The notes beneath the pieces were generated by a model. That model made no database searches. It was not told where the DNA came from and saw nothing but the letters and a program-made list of their open reading frames with translations. Position numbers and translations under genes: made by a program. From Bacillota bacterium (lineage in GTDB: Bacteria; Bacillota; Clostridia; Lachnospirales; Lachnospiraceae), in contig JAEZKU010000036.1 in the NCBI GenBank assembly GCA_023436065.1, positions 1-64,000 on the forward strand: a DNA stretch of 64,000 bases. The letters run 5' to 3'. Each line of letters starts with the position of its first letter. The first letter of the stretch is position 1. This document shows positions 9,445-17,185 of the stretch, piece after piece.

Positions 9445-10524
9445 TTATTTACTTAGCTTAGACTTCTTGATTGCTTCCTCCAGGCCCAGCAGATAAACCG
9501 CACCCAGTGCACGATCATAAAGACCATAACCTGGGCGTGATACTTCACCCCAGATATTCCTTCCGTGATCCGGTCGTATAATACCGTCAAAGCCTCCGTC
9601 CATCAGCGCTTTCATGATTTCATACATATCGAAGGTTCCGCATTCAGACAGATGAGCACTTTCGTGGAACAATCTGTCTCCGGTGAATTTCAAGTTTCTT
9701 ACATGAGCAAAATGAATTCGTTCAACAATCCTCGGGTTACGTATAATAGTCGGAAGATTATTCGAGATACTGCTTCCAAGGGATCCTGTACATAACGCAA
9801 AACCATTGTATTTACTTGTGTTCATGTCCAAAATCTTAAGCATGTCCTCTTCACAGGTTACAATTCTTGGTAAACCGAATACATTCCAGGCAGGATCGTC
9901 CGGATGTACTGCCATCTTGATTTGATATTTTTCGCAGGTCGGCATAATTGCATCCAAGAAATACTTATAATTTGCTCTGAGTCTTTCCGCTGTCATCCCT
10001 TCGTATTTATGAAATAAATCTGTGATTTCAGCCTTACGATTCAGTTCCCAGCCCGGCATGATATATCCATTACTGTTCTCTTCTATACGGGCAAACATCT
10101 TCTCCGGTGTCATGCCTATGATTTCTTTGTCATCATAAGCCATTGTACTGGAGCCGTCTTCCAACATATATGTAAGATCTGTTCTCATCCAATCAAAGAT
10201 CGGCATGAAATTATAGCAAACCATGTGGATATCCGCTTTGCCAACAGCTTCTAAAGATTTAATATAATTCTCAATATATTGCTCTCTGGATGGCACACCA
10301 AGCTTGATATCTTCATGAACATTGATACTTTCTATTCCCAGAAGCTTTAGTCCTGCTGCTTCTACGAGCTCTTTTCTTTCCTTAACCTGCTCATAGCTCC
10401 AAGCTTCTCCTACAGGAATTTCGTGCAAAGCTGTTATTACTCCTTTGACGCCGGGTATCTGGCGTATCTCTTCTAAAGTGACGCTATCCTGCCCAGGGCC
10501 AAACCAACGTAGTGTCATTTTCAT
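9445..10524 (-). CDS. uxuA: Mannonate dehydratase
   Basis: 359 residues. UxuA dehydrates D-mannonate to 2-keto-3-deoxy-D-gluconate in cytoplasmic hexuronate (glucuronate) catabolism. Recognisable features are the N-terminal MKMTLRWFGPGQDSVTLEEI, the metal-site motifs AVHPDDPAW, CTGSLGSS, IHFAHVRN and IRPDHGR. The length agrees with the family (about 350-390). AAAGGAGG lies upstream of the start. It is adjacent to the AraC regulator and the oligosaccharide importer, which suggests that the imported sugar contains glucuronate. No uxaC, uxuB or kdgK gene is in this window, so the rest of the pathway must be elsewhere. Confidence 0.95.
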   Translation of the reverse strand: MKMTLRWFGPGQDSVTLEEIRQIPGVKGVITALHEIPVGEAWSYEQVKERKELVEAAGLKLLGIESINVHEDIKLGVPSREQYIENYIKSLEAVGKADIHMVCYNFMPIFDWMRTDLTYMLEDGSSTMAYDDKEIIGMTPEKMFARIEENSNGYIMPGWELNRKAEITDLFHKYEGMTAERLRANYKYFLDAIMPTCEKYQIKMAVHPDDPAWNVFGLPRIVTCEEDMLKILDMNTSKYNGFALCTGSLGSSISNNLPTIIRNPRIVERIHFAHVRNLKFTGDRLFHESAHLSECGTFDMYEIMKALMDGGFDGIIRPDHGRNIWGEVSRPGYGLYDRALGAVYLLGLEEAIKKSKLSK

Positions 10525-10696
10525 TGAACGGAGTTCCTCCTTTTATAATTCAGCAGCCATAATGCTGTCTTAATCATGTTGCAGCAAGAACAAGACAGAG
10601 TATGACTGCTTACAATTATATAGAATAGTCTGGTATATTACCATGGAAGAATTAATTGAATTTTGTAAAAATTAATGATTTTTCTATTTTTCTATC

Positions 10697-11155
10697 CTAT
10701 TTTTCTTGAGTACTTTTCCGTTCGTTTAAAATGATGCGATCCAAAACCGCTTTATAGACTAAAATAATCTGAGCATCAATATAGCAAAATTTATTAGCTA
10801 TAAACTCATATGCCTTATAGATAAAACAGCTGCTCATAAGGATCAATGCAACAAAAACCACTTCCGGCTGGGGAACCTTTGCAATTACAAAGATAGATGC
10901 CGTAAGATAGAATATAAATGCAAAAAAGAAATTCTTACTGATCCGGAAAGCCAGCACCATGGTATCATTCAAACGATTGTGCATTTTTGCTATTGATTTC
11001 ATATCCCGATATTTTAATTTTTCATACATGTCGTTATATATCGTCTGACTATTATTGGCCTTACTCTCCAGATTCTTTTTGACAAAGGAAAAATAGCGGT
11101 GATAATTCGCCTCACCTAACTCTTTGCTGATTAATTTCTTAAAAACATTTGACAT
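10697..11155 (-). CDS. Small membrane protein of unknown function
   Basis: 152 residues from the ATG at 11155, chosen because AGGTG stands 5 nt upstream; an in-frame TTG at 11173 is less likely. The first ~70 residues are charged and helical. Two hydrophobic segments follow at about residues 75-93 and 97-115, separated by a short KVPQPE turn, and then a helical tail rich in charged residues. I do not recognise a family. It may be a single-hairpin membrane protein. It lies between uxuA and a response regulator gene without obvious linkage to either. Confidence 0.6.
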   Translation of the reverse strand: MSNVFKKLISKELGEANYHRYFSFVKKNLESKANNSQTIYNDMYEKLKYRDMKSIAKMHNRLNDTMVLAFRISKNFFFAFIFYLTASIFVIAKVPQPEVVFVALILMSSCFIYKAYEFIANKFCYIDAQIILVYKAVLDRIILNERKSTQEK

Positions 11156-11659
11156 AATATCACCTACTCTCAATCTACAATCAGGGTTTTTCCTTTTGAT
11201 TTTATATCATATCCATTTTGATAAGTCCAGTCCATTTTTTTACATTTTCTTATGTGAACTACCGTATTATAAGTATCAAATTCTTATAATACTATTATTC
11301 GCTACGGACACAAAATAAAACTCTGCAAATGCTGACACCTTTTCCTAAATGTATCTATACTATATATCGGCAGCAAAATCGATTCATTTCCCTATAATAC
11401 GCTTTTTTCAAAATACCTTGAATTATTAACAGAATGTTCATAATATATCCATACAAAAAACATATATGTCTTTTATAATCAAAAGTAAGTTAAGAGATTA
11501 ACTTTAAAAGAAACATCAATTAAATATGCTTACAAGATAATTTTTTTCATAAAATAAGCCCGGCAGCTACCCTCCCCCCTCTACCGGGCTTCTCCTCTTT
11601 TTATCAGCCTATATATTATAACGCAGTCATATTAGGAAAAGCTTCAGCTTTTCTTTTTT
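11156..11659. other. 504-bp AT-rich intergenic region
   Basis: No gene was seen. An AAGCCCGG / CCGGGCTT inverted repeat with a long pyrimidine-rich loop (about 11557-11592) is followed on the minus strand by TTATTTTATG and may end transcription of the response regulator gene. A second short hairpin (GAAAAGC / GCTTTTC, 11637-11653) lies next to a T-rich run. Nothing else was recognised. Confidence 0.5.
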
Positions 11660-12382
11660 TTATTTTTCTTCCTCTATAGATGAATTGATTTTATTTATCC
11701 GGTCCTTTAATTCAAGCATCCTATTCAGGATTTTCTCATAATTATAATCCTTGATCTCGGCAACCGCCTGCTTCAGCTCAGGTTGATAGAATGAATGTTC
11801 CTGTCTGATCAGTTTTTCCAGTTCATTCACAATCGCAACATAATCATACCTTCTGATATAGTATATGGTGTTACAGATGCTTTGTTCATATTCCTCTATT
11901 GTCATGGGTATAAATGCATCCTTACTCTGCACTGTGATTTCTATAGCTTCATTACTCTTTTGGACAGAAGCAGGAATCGGTGAAGTCTCTAATGTCAATT
12001 GCGGGCACCACAGCTGAAGTATTCTGTCAAGCTCTGTTAAACCTAATGGCTTTGCATATACCTCATTTGCACCCGCGTAAAGATAGAGATCTCTTACTTC
12101 ATCGGACAGACCGGAAGTCAAAGCAAAAATGACACTGTTTTTATTATTCTTCAATGTCCGGATATCCTTTGTCGTCTGTACCCCATCCATGTCAGGCATA
12201 TTGTGGTCTACAAAAACAAGATCATATTCTACCCTATTTAGCATCTTAAGAGCTTGTGTACCACTGCTTGCCTGATCGACATCGATAAGATACAGTCTCA
12301 GCATATTCGCCAGGACATTTGTATTTATTTCATTGTCATCAATAATCAATGCTTTACAGGTATATAATTTAACGTTCTTCAT
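11660..12382 (-). CDS. Response regulator with C-terminal helical extension
   Basis: 240 residues from the ATG at 12382, which has GGATGGAGA just upstream; the longer frame to 12469 has no site. Residues about 10-130 form a receiver domain with acidic pair IIDDNE, phospho-acceptor Asp in FVDHNMPDMDG, Thr in ALTSG and Lys in YAKPLG. The remaining ~100 residues are helical (NELEKLIRQEHSFYQPELKQ) and resemble the tail of hybrid kinases, with no DNA-binding or enzymatic motif seen. A similar helical tail occurs in the hybrid kinase at 33607-36339. The gene is solitary, with no kinase beside it. Confidence 0.85.
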   Translation of the reverse strand: MKNVKLYTCKALIIDDNEINTNVLANMLRLYLIDVDQASSGTQALKMLNRVEYDLVFVDHNMPDMDGVQTTKDIRTLKNNKNSVIFALTSGLSDEVRDLYLYAGANEVYAKPLGLTELDRILQLWCPQLTLETSPIPASVQKSNEAIEITVQSKDAFIPMTIEEYEQSICNTIYYIRRYDYVAIVNELEKLIRQEHSFYQPELKQAVAEIKDYNYEKILNRMLELKDRINKINSSIEEEK

Positions 12383-12557
12383 AGTGTCTCCATCCGATAA
12401 ATCTTGACCATGCTTAGTTTTTCCATTATTACAAAATATTGTTACACAGTTATTTACAAAAATCAACATTTATTTAGTATATCTGTATCCTGCGCTCTTT
12501 TTTCTGCTGCATAACAAGAAAATAATTAAATTTAACCTTTTATAAAGAATGATAATT

Positions 12558-12566
12558 TGTTATAAT
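12558..12566 (+). promoter_or_regulatory. Extended -10 promoter of upp
   Basis: TG-n-TATAAT (TATAAT at 12561-12566) lies 42 nt upstream of the upp start, without a clear -35 hexamer at 17 nt. Confidence 0.55.
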
Positions 12567-12607
12567 GTTCGTTAGAAATTTAGAATACACACTCAGGAGG
12601 TAATCAA

Positions 12608-13237
12608 ATGTCAAGTGTAACTGTCATGGATCATCCGCTAATTCAGCACAAATTGGGCATTATGAGACGCAAAACCACATCAACTAAAGAATTCAGAGAT
12701 CTTGTATCTGAAGTTGCTATGTTAATCTGCTATGAGGCAACCAGAAAGCTTCCACTGGCTGATATAGAGATTGAGACTCCGCTGGTAAAGACCACTGCGA
12801 AGGAAATCGCCGGTAAAAAGCTTTGCATTGTTCCTATTCTGAGAGCCGGACTTCATATGGCTGACGGAATTCTTAACCTGATCCCGAATGCTAAAGTAGG
12901 TCACATCGGATTATATCGCAATGAAAGTACTCTGGAACCGGTAGAGTATTTCTGCAAGCTTCCATCCGATGCAGCAGACCGTGAAATATTTGTTGTAGAT
13001 CCGATGTTAGCAACCGGAGGTTCCGCAGTGGCAGCGATCGAAATGCTTAAGAAACGCGGTATTACCAAGATCCATTTCCTGTGCCTGATTGCAGCTCCCG
13101 AAGGCGTAGAGCGCCTTACCAAAGCCCATCCTGATGTAGATGTATATATTGGTAACCTGGACGAAAGATTAAATGAACATGGTTATATCCTTCCCGGACT
13201 CGGTGATGCCGGAGACAGGATTTACGGAACAAAATAA
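12608..13237 (+). CDS. upp: Uracil phosphoribosyltransferase
   Basis: 209 residues, the usual length of the family. The enzyme makes UMP from uracil and PRPP in cytoplasmic pyrimidine salvage. The PRPP-binding motif is VDPMLATGGSA (about residue 130), and the C-terminal uracil-binding region is YILPGLGDAGDRIYGT. The N-terminus VTVMDHPLIQHKLGIMR is typical. AGGAGG is 7 nt upstream of the start. The gene is monocistronic with its own promoter and terminator. Confidence 0.97.
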   Translation: MSSVTVMDHPLIQHKLGIMRRKTTSTKEFRDLVSEVAMLICYEATRKLPLADIEIETPLVKTTAKEIAGKKLCIVPILRAGLHMADGILNLIPNAKVGHIGLYRNESTLEPVEYFCKLPSDAADREIFVVDPMLATGGSAVAAIEMLKKRGITKIHFLCLIAAPEGVERLTKAHPDVDVYIGNLDERLNEHGYILPGLGDAGDRIYGTK

Positions 13238-13260
13238 GTATTTCTAAAATGGTATTTCTA

Positions 13261-13290
13261 AAATGGCTGTCCGAATGGACAGCCATTTTT
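13261..13290 (+). terminator. Intrinsic terminator of upp
   Basis: A perfect 12-bp stem AAATGGCTGTCC / GGACAGCCATTT with GAAT loop, then T's. A 14-bp direct repeat TATTTCTAAAATGG immediately precedes and partly overlaps it (about 13240-13266). Confidence 0.92.
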
Positions 13291-13443
13291 ATTAGCGCAA
13301 CTATAGTAGCATTAAGACCATTATGAAGTGTAAAAATTGCCTTTGGTACTTTGTTAGATAAAATATAATGTTATTGGAGATAAGCTTGTATATAACATGA
13401 TTATGTTTAGCATGTTTGTATTTAAAATATTTCATATAACATG

Positions 13444-13560
13444 ATTAAAGTGTCAAAATACCTACGGTACTTTTCCAAATAAAAATACTGCTATCGCAAG
13501 CGAGCTTGCATAGCAGTATTTTTTATTCGGAAATGTGCTACGCACATTTGACACTTTAAT
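13444..13560. repeat. Palindromic intergenic repeat element, copy 1
   Basis: A 117-bp element bounded by perfect 14-bp terminal inverted repeats ATTAAAGTGTCAAA / TTTGACACTTTAAT. Its centre is a long hairpin whose tip is GCAAGC-GA-GCTTGC, flanked by a TACTGCTAT / ATAGCAGTA stem. The next arms (CTACGGTAC and GTGCTACGCAC) form side stems. There is no coding capacity. A second copy with the same architecture lies at 60986-61098, and a short relic at 27345-27379. It resembles a MITE or REP-type element. Confidence 0.85.
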
Positions 13561-13609
13561 TATTTTTATTCCTTGCTTTTATTTAAAATGTTAACACAAA
13601 TTTTATTAT

Positions 13610-13668
13610 GAAGCTTTATTTTAGCTTTTAAGCTTTTATTTAAGCTTTTAAGCTTATAAAGCTTTTCG
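13610..13668. repeat. AAGCTT-rich degenerate short repeats
   Basis: AGCTTTTAAGCTT occurs twice within 35 bp (about 13623-13635 and 13643-13655), with further AAGCTT motifs on both sides. The tract lies between the palindromic element and the end of galM. Function is unknown. Confidence 0.6.
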
Positions 13669-13718
13669 TTGTTCAATAATTTAATGCACCATTTTGATAC
13701 TATAATAACTCTTTTCGT

Positions 13719-14777
13719 CTAGATTGTCGAAAATTTGTAAATGGTCACTGAGTCAAATTCCTTCCCTGCTTTCAGTACACTGGAAGGGAAGTTTGTGGTA
13801 TTGACGGAGTTGGGGAAGAATTGGGTTTCAAAGCAAACACCCTGTCTCTTTCCATAGGTGGCTCCTCCCTTGCCATTCTTCACAGGGCTAAGCATATTAG
13901 CAGTGTAAAGCTGCATTCCGGGAAGGTCTGTGAAGACTTCCATCTTTCTACCGCTATTCTCTTCTACAAGCTCTGCTACCTTCTCAACCTGGTTGCCGCT
14001 GCAATCCAGTACAAAGTTATGATCATAACCAGCACCAAGCTTCAGAGGCTCATAATCTGCTTCGATATCCTGTCCGATACTCTTCAGTGTTCTGAAATCC
14101 ATCGGAGTTCCGGTTACATCCCACAGCTCACCGGTCGGAATTAAATCCGGTGTGGTAGGTGTAAACTGATTTGCCTTTATCCATACCTTATGATCCAGTA
14201 TAGTTCCCGCATTATGTCCTGCCAGGTTAAAGTAAGCATGATTTGTAAGATTTACAACAGTATCACGGTCAGATACCGCAAGGTATTCGATCACAAGTTC
14301 ATTGTTCTCGGTCAGGCTGTAAGTAACCGAGATATCCAGATTACCGGGGAAGCCCTGCTCCATATGTGGACTGAGTCTCGAAAACTCTACACTTACAATG
14401 TCATCATCCTCATATACCTCTGTTTCATACATCAATTTATTATATCCGACGAAACCACCGTGAAGATTATTCTTTCCGTCGTTTTTGTCTAGTTCGTATA
14501 CTTTTCCGTTCAGCTCGAATCTTGCATCACCAATACGATTAGCATGTCTGCCAATAAATGAGCCAAATCCCGGAGGATTTTCCTCGTATCCAGCCAGATT
14601 CTCGAAGCCCAAATTAACATCTGCCATATTCCCCTTTGAATCAGGAACGATGATGCTTACAATATTAGCACCATAATCAGTAAAGGAAACCGTCATGCCG
14701 TTACTGTTCGTTAGGGTATATAAAGTTGCTTCTTCACCCTTTGCTGTTTTTCCAAATGATTTCTGTGTAATTTTCAT
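13719..14777 (-). CDS. galM: Aldose 1-epimerase (mutarotase)
   Basis: 352 residues, normal for GalM. It interconverts alpha and beta anomers of hexoses in the cytoplasm. Family landmarks are FIGRHANRIGDARF (about 75-90), NHAYFNLAG with the catalytic His (about residue 178), DHNFVLD, and GVCFETQFFPNS with the catalytic Glu. AAGGAG lies upstream of the ATG. It is a solitary gene, facing upp across the palindromic element and facing away from the cobalamin riboswitch. No terminator was found directly after the stop. Confidence 0.96.
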   Translation of the reverse strand: MKITQKSFGKTAKGEEATLYTLTNSNGMTVSFTDYGANIVSIIVPDSKGNMADVNLGFENLAGYEENPPGFGSFIGRHANRIGDARFELNGKVYELDKNDGKNNLHGGFVGYNKLMYETEVYEDDDIVSVEFSRLSPHMEQGFPGNLDISVTYSLTENNELVIEYLAVSDRDTVVNLTNHAYFNLAGHNAGTILDHKVWIKANQFTPTTPDLIPTGELWDVTGTPMDFRTLKSIGQDIEADYEPLKLGAGYDHNFVLDCSGNQVEKVAELVEENSGRKMEVFTDLPGMQLYTANMLSPVKNGKGGATYGKRQGVCFETQFFPNSVNTTNFPSSVLKAGKEFDSVTIYKFSTI

Positions 14778-14860
14778 TTTTTATTTGCTCCTTAGGTTGA
14801 TTTCATATATGTCCTTAGCTAATAATTATAGCATATTAGTACAAAATAGCAATTATTTTC

Positions 14861-14889
14861 TTGTAAGAAATGAGCAAGGATGGTATACT
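14861..14889 (+). promoter_or_regulatory. Sigma-A promoter of the cobalamin-uptake transcript
   Basis: TTGTAA (14861-14866), a 17-bp spacer and TATACT (14884-14889). Transcription would begin near 14896, just before the riboswitch P1 stem. Confidence 0.75.
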
Positions 14890-14908
14890 GAATGTGCTAC
14901 TAAACTTA

Positions 14909-15089
14909 CGGAATAAGTGGTTGAATATTCGTATTCGACATAATAGGGAAACAGGTTCAAAGCCTGTACGGTCTCGCCGCTGTATTTGGGAAGTGTGCTT
15001 TTAGGATTGCCACTGATGAAACGATTAATCGTCATCGGGAAGGTTGAAGCACATGTTGATCCAAGAGTCAGAAGACCTGCTTATCTCCG
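14909..15089 (+). ncRNA. Cobalamin (B12) riboswitch
   Basis: P1 arms CGGAATAAG (14909-14917) and CTTATCTCCG (15080-15089) close the element. Inside are the conserved AATAGGGAA, the ACAGG...CCTGT stem, GGTCTCGCCGCTGT, GGAAGTGTG, GCCACTG, CATCGGGAAGG, and the B12-box GTCAGAAGACCTGC (15067-15080), all in the order of the RF00174 family. An intrinsic terminator follows at 15157-15188. The family binds adenosyl- or methylcobalamin and shuts off downstream genes, here a DUF4430 protein and an ECF S component. Confidence 0.95.
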
Positions 15090-15156
15090 GTACCAAAGGT
15101 TCCACGAGGATTTGGACAAAGGTGCAATAAAGACTCAGTTATATGATCTTTTATTG

Positions 15157-15188
15157 TCCTTTTCCTATTTATAGGTAAAGGATTTTTT
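15157..15188 (+). terminator. Riboswitch-controlled transcription terminator
   Basis: TCCTTTTCCTAT and ATAGGTAAAGGA form an imperfect stem directly followed by six T's. It lies 68 nt after the aptamer and 56 nt before the first start codon, as expected for a transcriptional OFF switch. Confidence 0.85.
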
Positions 15189-15244
15189 ATTGTTCTGCCT
15201 ATGTCATTTGGCTGCCTTAAAGCAGTAACATTTATGGAGGTATT

Positions 15245-15649
15245 ATGGAAAAAAACACGAATTTTAAGAAGTATATGGTTGCCCTCATTATCCTTGCTGT
15301 GGCTGTCGCTGCCATGCTGATCGCTTACCTGCAGTTTAAGCCGGAGCCCGTCAAGGGAGCAAAGGAGCTCACAATACAGGTGATCGTACCTGAAGAAATG
15401 GATCAGGAATTCACGCTAAATACGGATGCGGAATATCTGCGCCAGGCTTTGGAGGAGGTTAATCTGATCAAAGGTGAGGAAAGTGAGTTCGGTCTTTTCA
15501 TCATTGAGGTCAATGGACGAAGTGCTGATCAGACTAAGCAGGAGTGGTGGTGTATCACCAAGGATGACGCTCAGATAAACAACGGAGTGGATACTATTGC
15601 GATCGCTAATGGTGAACACTATGAGATTACATTAATGACAGGCTATTGA
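15245..15649 (+). CDS. Membrane-anchored DUF4430 (transcobalamin-like) protein
   Basis: 134 residues. A basic start is followed by one membrane segment (residues about 10-27) and a ~100-residue extracellular domain. The domain holds ESEFGLFIIEVNG, a Trp pair in KQEWWCI, and NGEHYEITLMTGY at the end, the signature of DUF4430, related to the C-terminal beta domain of transcobalamin and intrinsic factor. The start has GGAGG 4 nt upstream. It is the first gene after the B12 riboswitch and precedes an ECF S component, so it is probably a cell-surface cobalamin-capturing protein. A lipobox is absent, so it is a signal-anchor rather than a lipoprotein. Direct B12 binding is inferred. Confidence 0.85.
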   Translation: MEKNTNFKKYMVALIILAVAVAAMLIAYLQFKPEPVKGAKELTIQVIVPEEMDQEFTLNTDAEYLRQALEEVNLIKGEESEFGLFIIEVNGRSADQTKQEWWCITKDDAQINNGVDTIAIANGEHYEITLMTGY

Positions 15650-15677
15650 TGATACGGCCGATAGAACGGAGTAAATT

Positions 15678-16178
15678 ATGCGAGCTAAGGATATAGCTTT
15701 GATTGGTATGATGAGTGCGATCATGATAATTGCGCAGGTAGCACTTAGCTTTCTTCCGAACATTGAAATGGTATCTCTATTAATCATCCTATATACTTTA
15801 GTATTTGGATGGCGGGCTTTATATATCATTTATGTATTTGTATTAGCAGAAGGCTTGATCTATGGCTTTGGCCTCTGGTTCATCAATTATCTGTATGTAT
15901 GGACCATCCTTTTTGTTCTGGTACTTCTGCTTCGCAAGCTGAACTCCGCCTTCCTATGGGCGGTGGTCAGCAGTTTATACGGAGTAAGCTTTGGTGCTTT
16001 ATGCTCCATACCGTATTTTATAACGGGTGGCCTTGCATCCGGTTTCGCTTTTTGGGTGCAGGGAATACCCTTTGATATTTTACATGGTGCAGGGAACTTC
16101 GTTACAATTCTGATCCTGTATCATCCCCTTTATTCTCTCCTTACCCATATCAAAAAGCGTATGGAGCTTACTCATTAA
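15678..16178 (+). CDS. ECF transporter S component, probably for cobalamin
   Basis: 166 residues with five or six hydrophobic segments and little soluble sequence, the size of an energy-coupling-factor S component. The N-terminus RAKDIALIGMMSAIMIIAQVA resembles S components, with the small-residue helix that contacts EcfT. It starts 28 nt after the DUF4430 stop with CGGAG upstream and shares the B12 riboswitch leader. The substrate is therefore probably cobalamin or a precursor, with the shared EcfAA'T module encoded elsewhere. No BtuCDF-type gene is present nearby. Confidence 0.82.
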   Translation: MRAKDIALIGMMSAIMIIAQVALSFLPNIEMVSLLIILYTLVFGWRALYIIYVFVLAEGLIYGFGLWFINYLYVWTILFVLVLLLRKLNSAFLWAVVSSLYGVSFGALCSIPYFITGGLASGFAFWVQGIPFDILHGAGNFVTILILYHPLYSLLTHIKKRMELTH

Positions 16179-16213
16179 ATTTATCACAAGAAATGATTTT
16201 CCTGTACACAACA

Positions 16214-16253
16214 AAAGGTTATCCTTAAGGAATACTCCTTAAGGATAACCTTT
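16214..16253. terminator. Perfect 18-bp hairpin between convergent genes
   Basis: AAAGGTTATCCTTAAGGA and its exact complement are separated by ATAC. It sits between the ECF S gene and csp, which converge, and probably ends both transcripts, although the U tracts are short. Confidence 0.75.
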
Positions 16254-16353
16254 AATCAATTGTTCCAACAATATAGCCATTTCTTTATAAACGAATTTCT
16301 TTACAGAATTAATTTATAGTTTAGAAAAAGGTACACTGTAAACCCAACATTGA

Positions 16354-16554
16354 TTATAATCTTGTTACGTTAGTTGCCTGAGGGCCCTTTGCTCCCTGAA
16401 CTACTTCGAACTCAACTTCCTGACCTTCTTCAAGGGACTTGAAACCGTCCATGTTAAGACCGCTGTAATGTACGAATACGTCGTTGCCCTGCTCATCAGA
16501 GATGAAACCAAAACCTTTTTGATTGTTGAACCACTTAACTGTACCTTTGTTCAT
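16354..16554 (-). CDS. csp: Cold-shock protein (CspA family)
   Basis: 66 residues, a single cold-shock domain that binds single-stranded RNA and DNA. RNP1 is KGFGFI (residues 13-18) and RNP2 is VFVHYS. TGGAGG lies upstream of the start. It has its own strong promoter 60-90 bp upstream and a 52-nt leader. It is unrelated in function to the aromatic cluster upstream. Confidence 0.97.
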   Translation of the reverse strand: MNKGTVKWFNNQKGFGFISDEQGNDVFVHYSGLNMDGFKSLEEGQEVEFEVVQGAKGPQATNVTRL

Positions 16555-16612
16555 GTTTATTCCTCCAAAAAATAAAAAATATTAATGGTTGTCAGTATTA
16601 GACAACAAAGTT

Positions 16613-16641
16613 ATGATACCATTTTTTCCATACCATGTCAA
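16613..16641 (-). promoter_or_regulatory. Sigma-A promoter of csp
   Basis: On the minus strand TTGACA (complement of 16636-16641), a 17-bp spacer and TATCAT (complement of 16613-16618). The predicted start is near 16606. The leader contains a TTGTC / GACAA hairpin. Confidence 0.8.
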
Positions 16642-16644
16642 ACA

Positions 16645-17091
16645 TTATTTGTCGACAGAATGATTCAACTCATATGCCTCAGATGCCTTGCAAAGCTCAT
16701 ATTCGCATGAGGTCAGGACCTTCAGACCTGCCTCCAGATCCGAAAGCTTCATGATAATGGAGGTATCCTTCCCTGCCGTTGCAAGAGTATACATATACTC
16801 TACACTGATCTCGGCATCAGAGAGACATTTTAACACCTCATGGAGTGTTCCCGGCCTTTGTGCTATCTTGACTGCCAGCACATCGGTAAGCTTTGCGGAA
16901 AACCCTTCCTCCTTCAGTACTCTTCTGCCCTCTTCAGGATCAGATACTATCATCCTCAGCAGGCCATATTCTGTTGTATCTGCCAGACTAAAGGAAGCGA
17001 TATTGATATTATGCTCCTTTAGGCTCTCTGTAACCCGTTCCAATCTTCCTTTTGTATTTTCGATAAATACTGACAGCTGTTTAATAACCAT
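16645..17091 (-). CDS. Tandem ACT-domain protein (copy 2)
   Basis: 148 residues made of two ACT domains (IKQLSVFIENTKGRLERVTE at 3-22 and AVKIAQRPGTLHEVLKCLSD at about 71-90). ACT domains usually bind amino acids and regulate a partner enzyme. The AAGGAGGGGGATTT region precedes the start. It follows the second phenylacetate-CoA ligase gene, mirroring the pair at 18481-18906. It is probably a small-molecule sensor for the adjacent ligase or oxidoreductase; the ligand (perhaps an aromatic amino acid) is a guess. Confidence 0.88.
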   Translation of the reverse strand: MVIKQLSVFIENTKGRLERVTESLKEHNINIASFSLADTTEYGLLRMIVSDPEEGRRVLKEEGFSAKLTDVLAVKIAQRPGTLHEVLKCLSDAEISVEYMYTLATAGKDTSIIMKLSDLEAGLKVLTSCEYELCKASEAYELNHSVDK

Positions 17092-17185
17092 AAATCCCCC
17101 TCCTTGAAAAAGTGATAGGTTTATTTTGTTATATCAGTTTGCGATTGTCTATAACCCTTCTTGGCAGAAGCCAAGAGGTACTTTA

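Noticed and set aside
14853..15174. Short frames on both strands in the region before the DUF4430 gene
   Set aside because: They lie within the cobalamin riboswitch and have no ribosome site.
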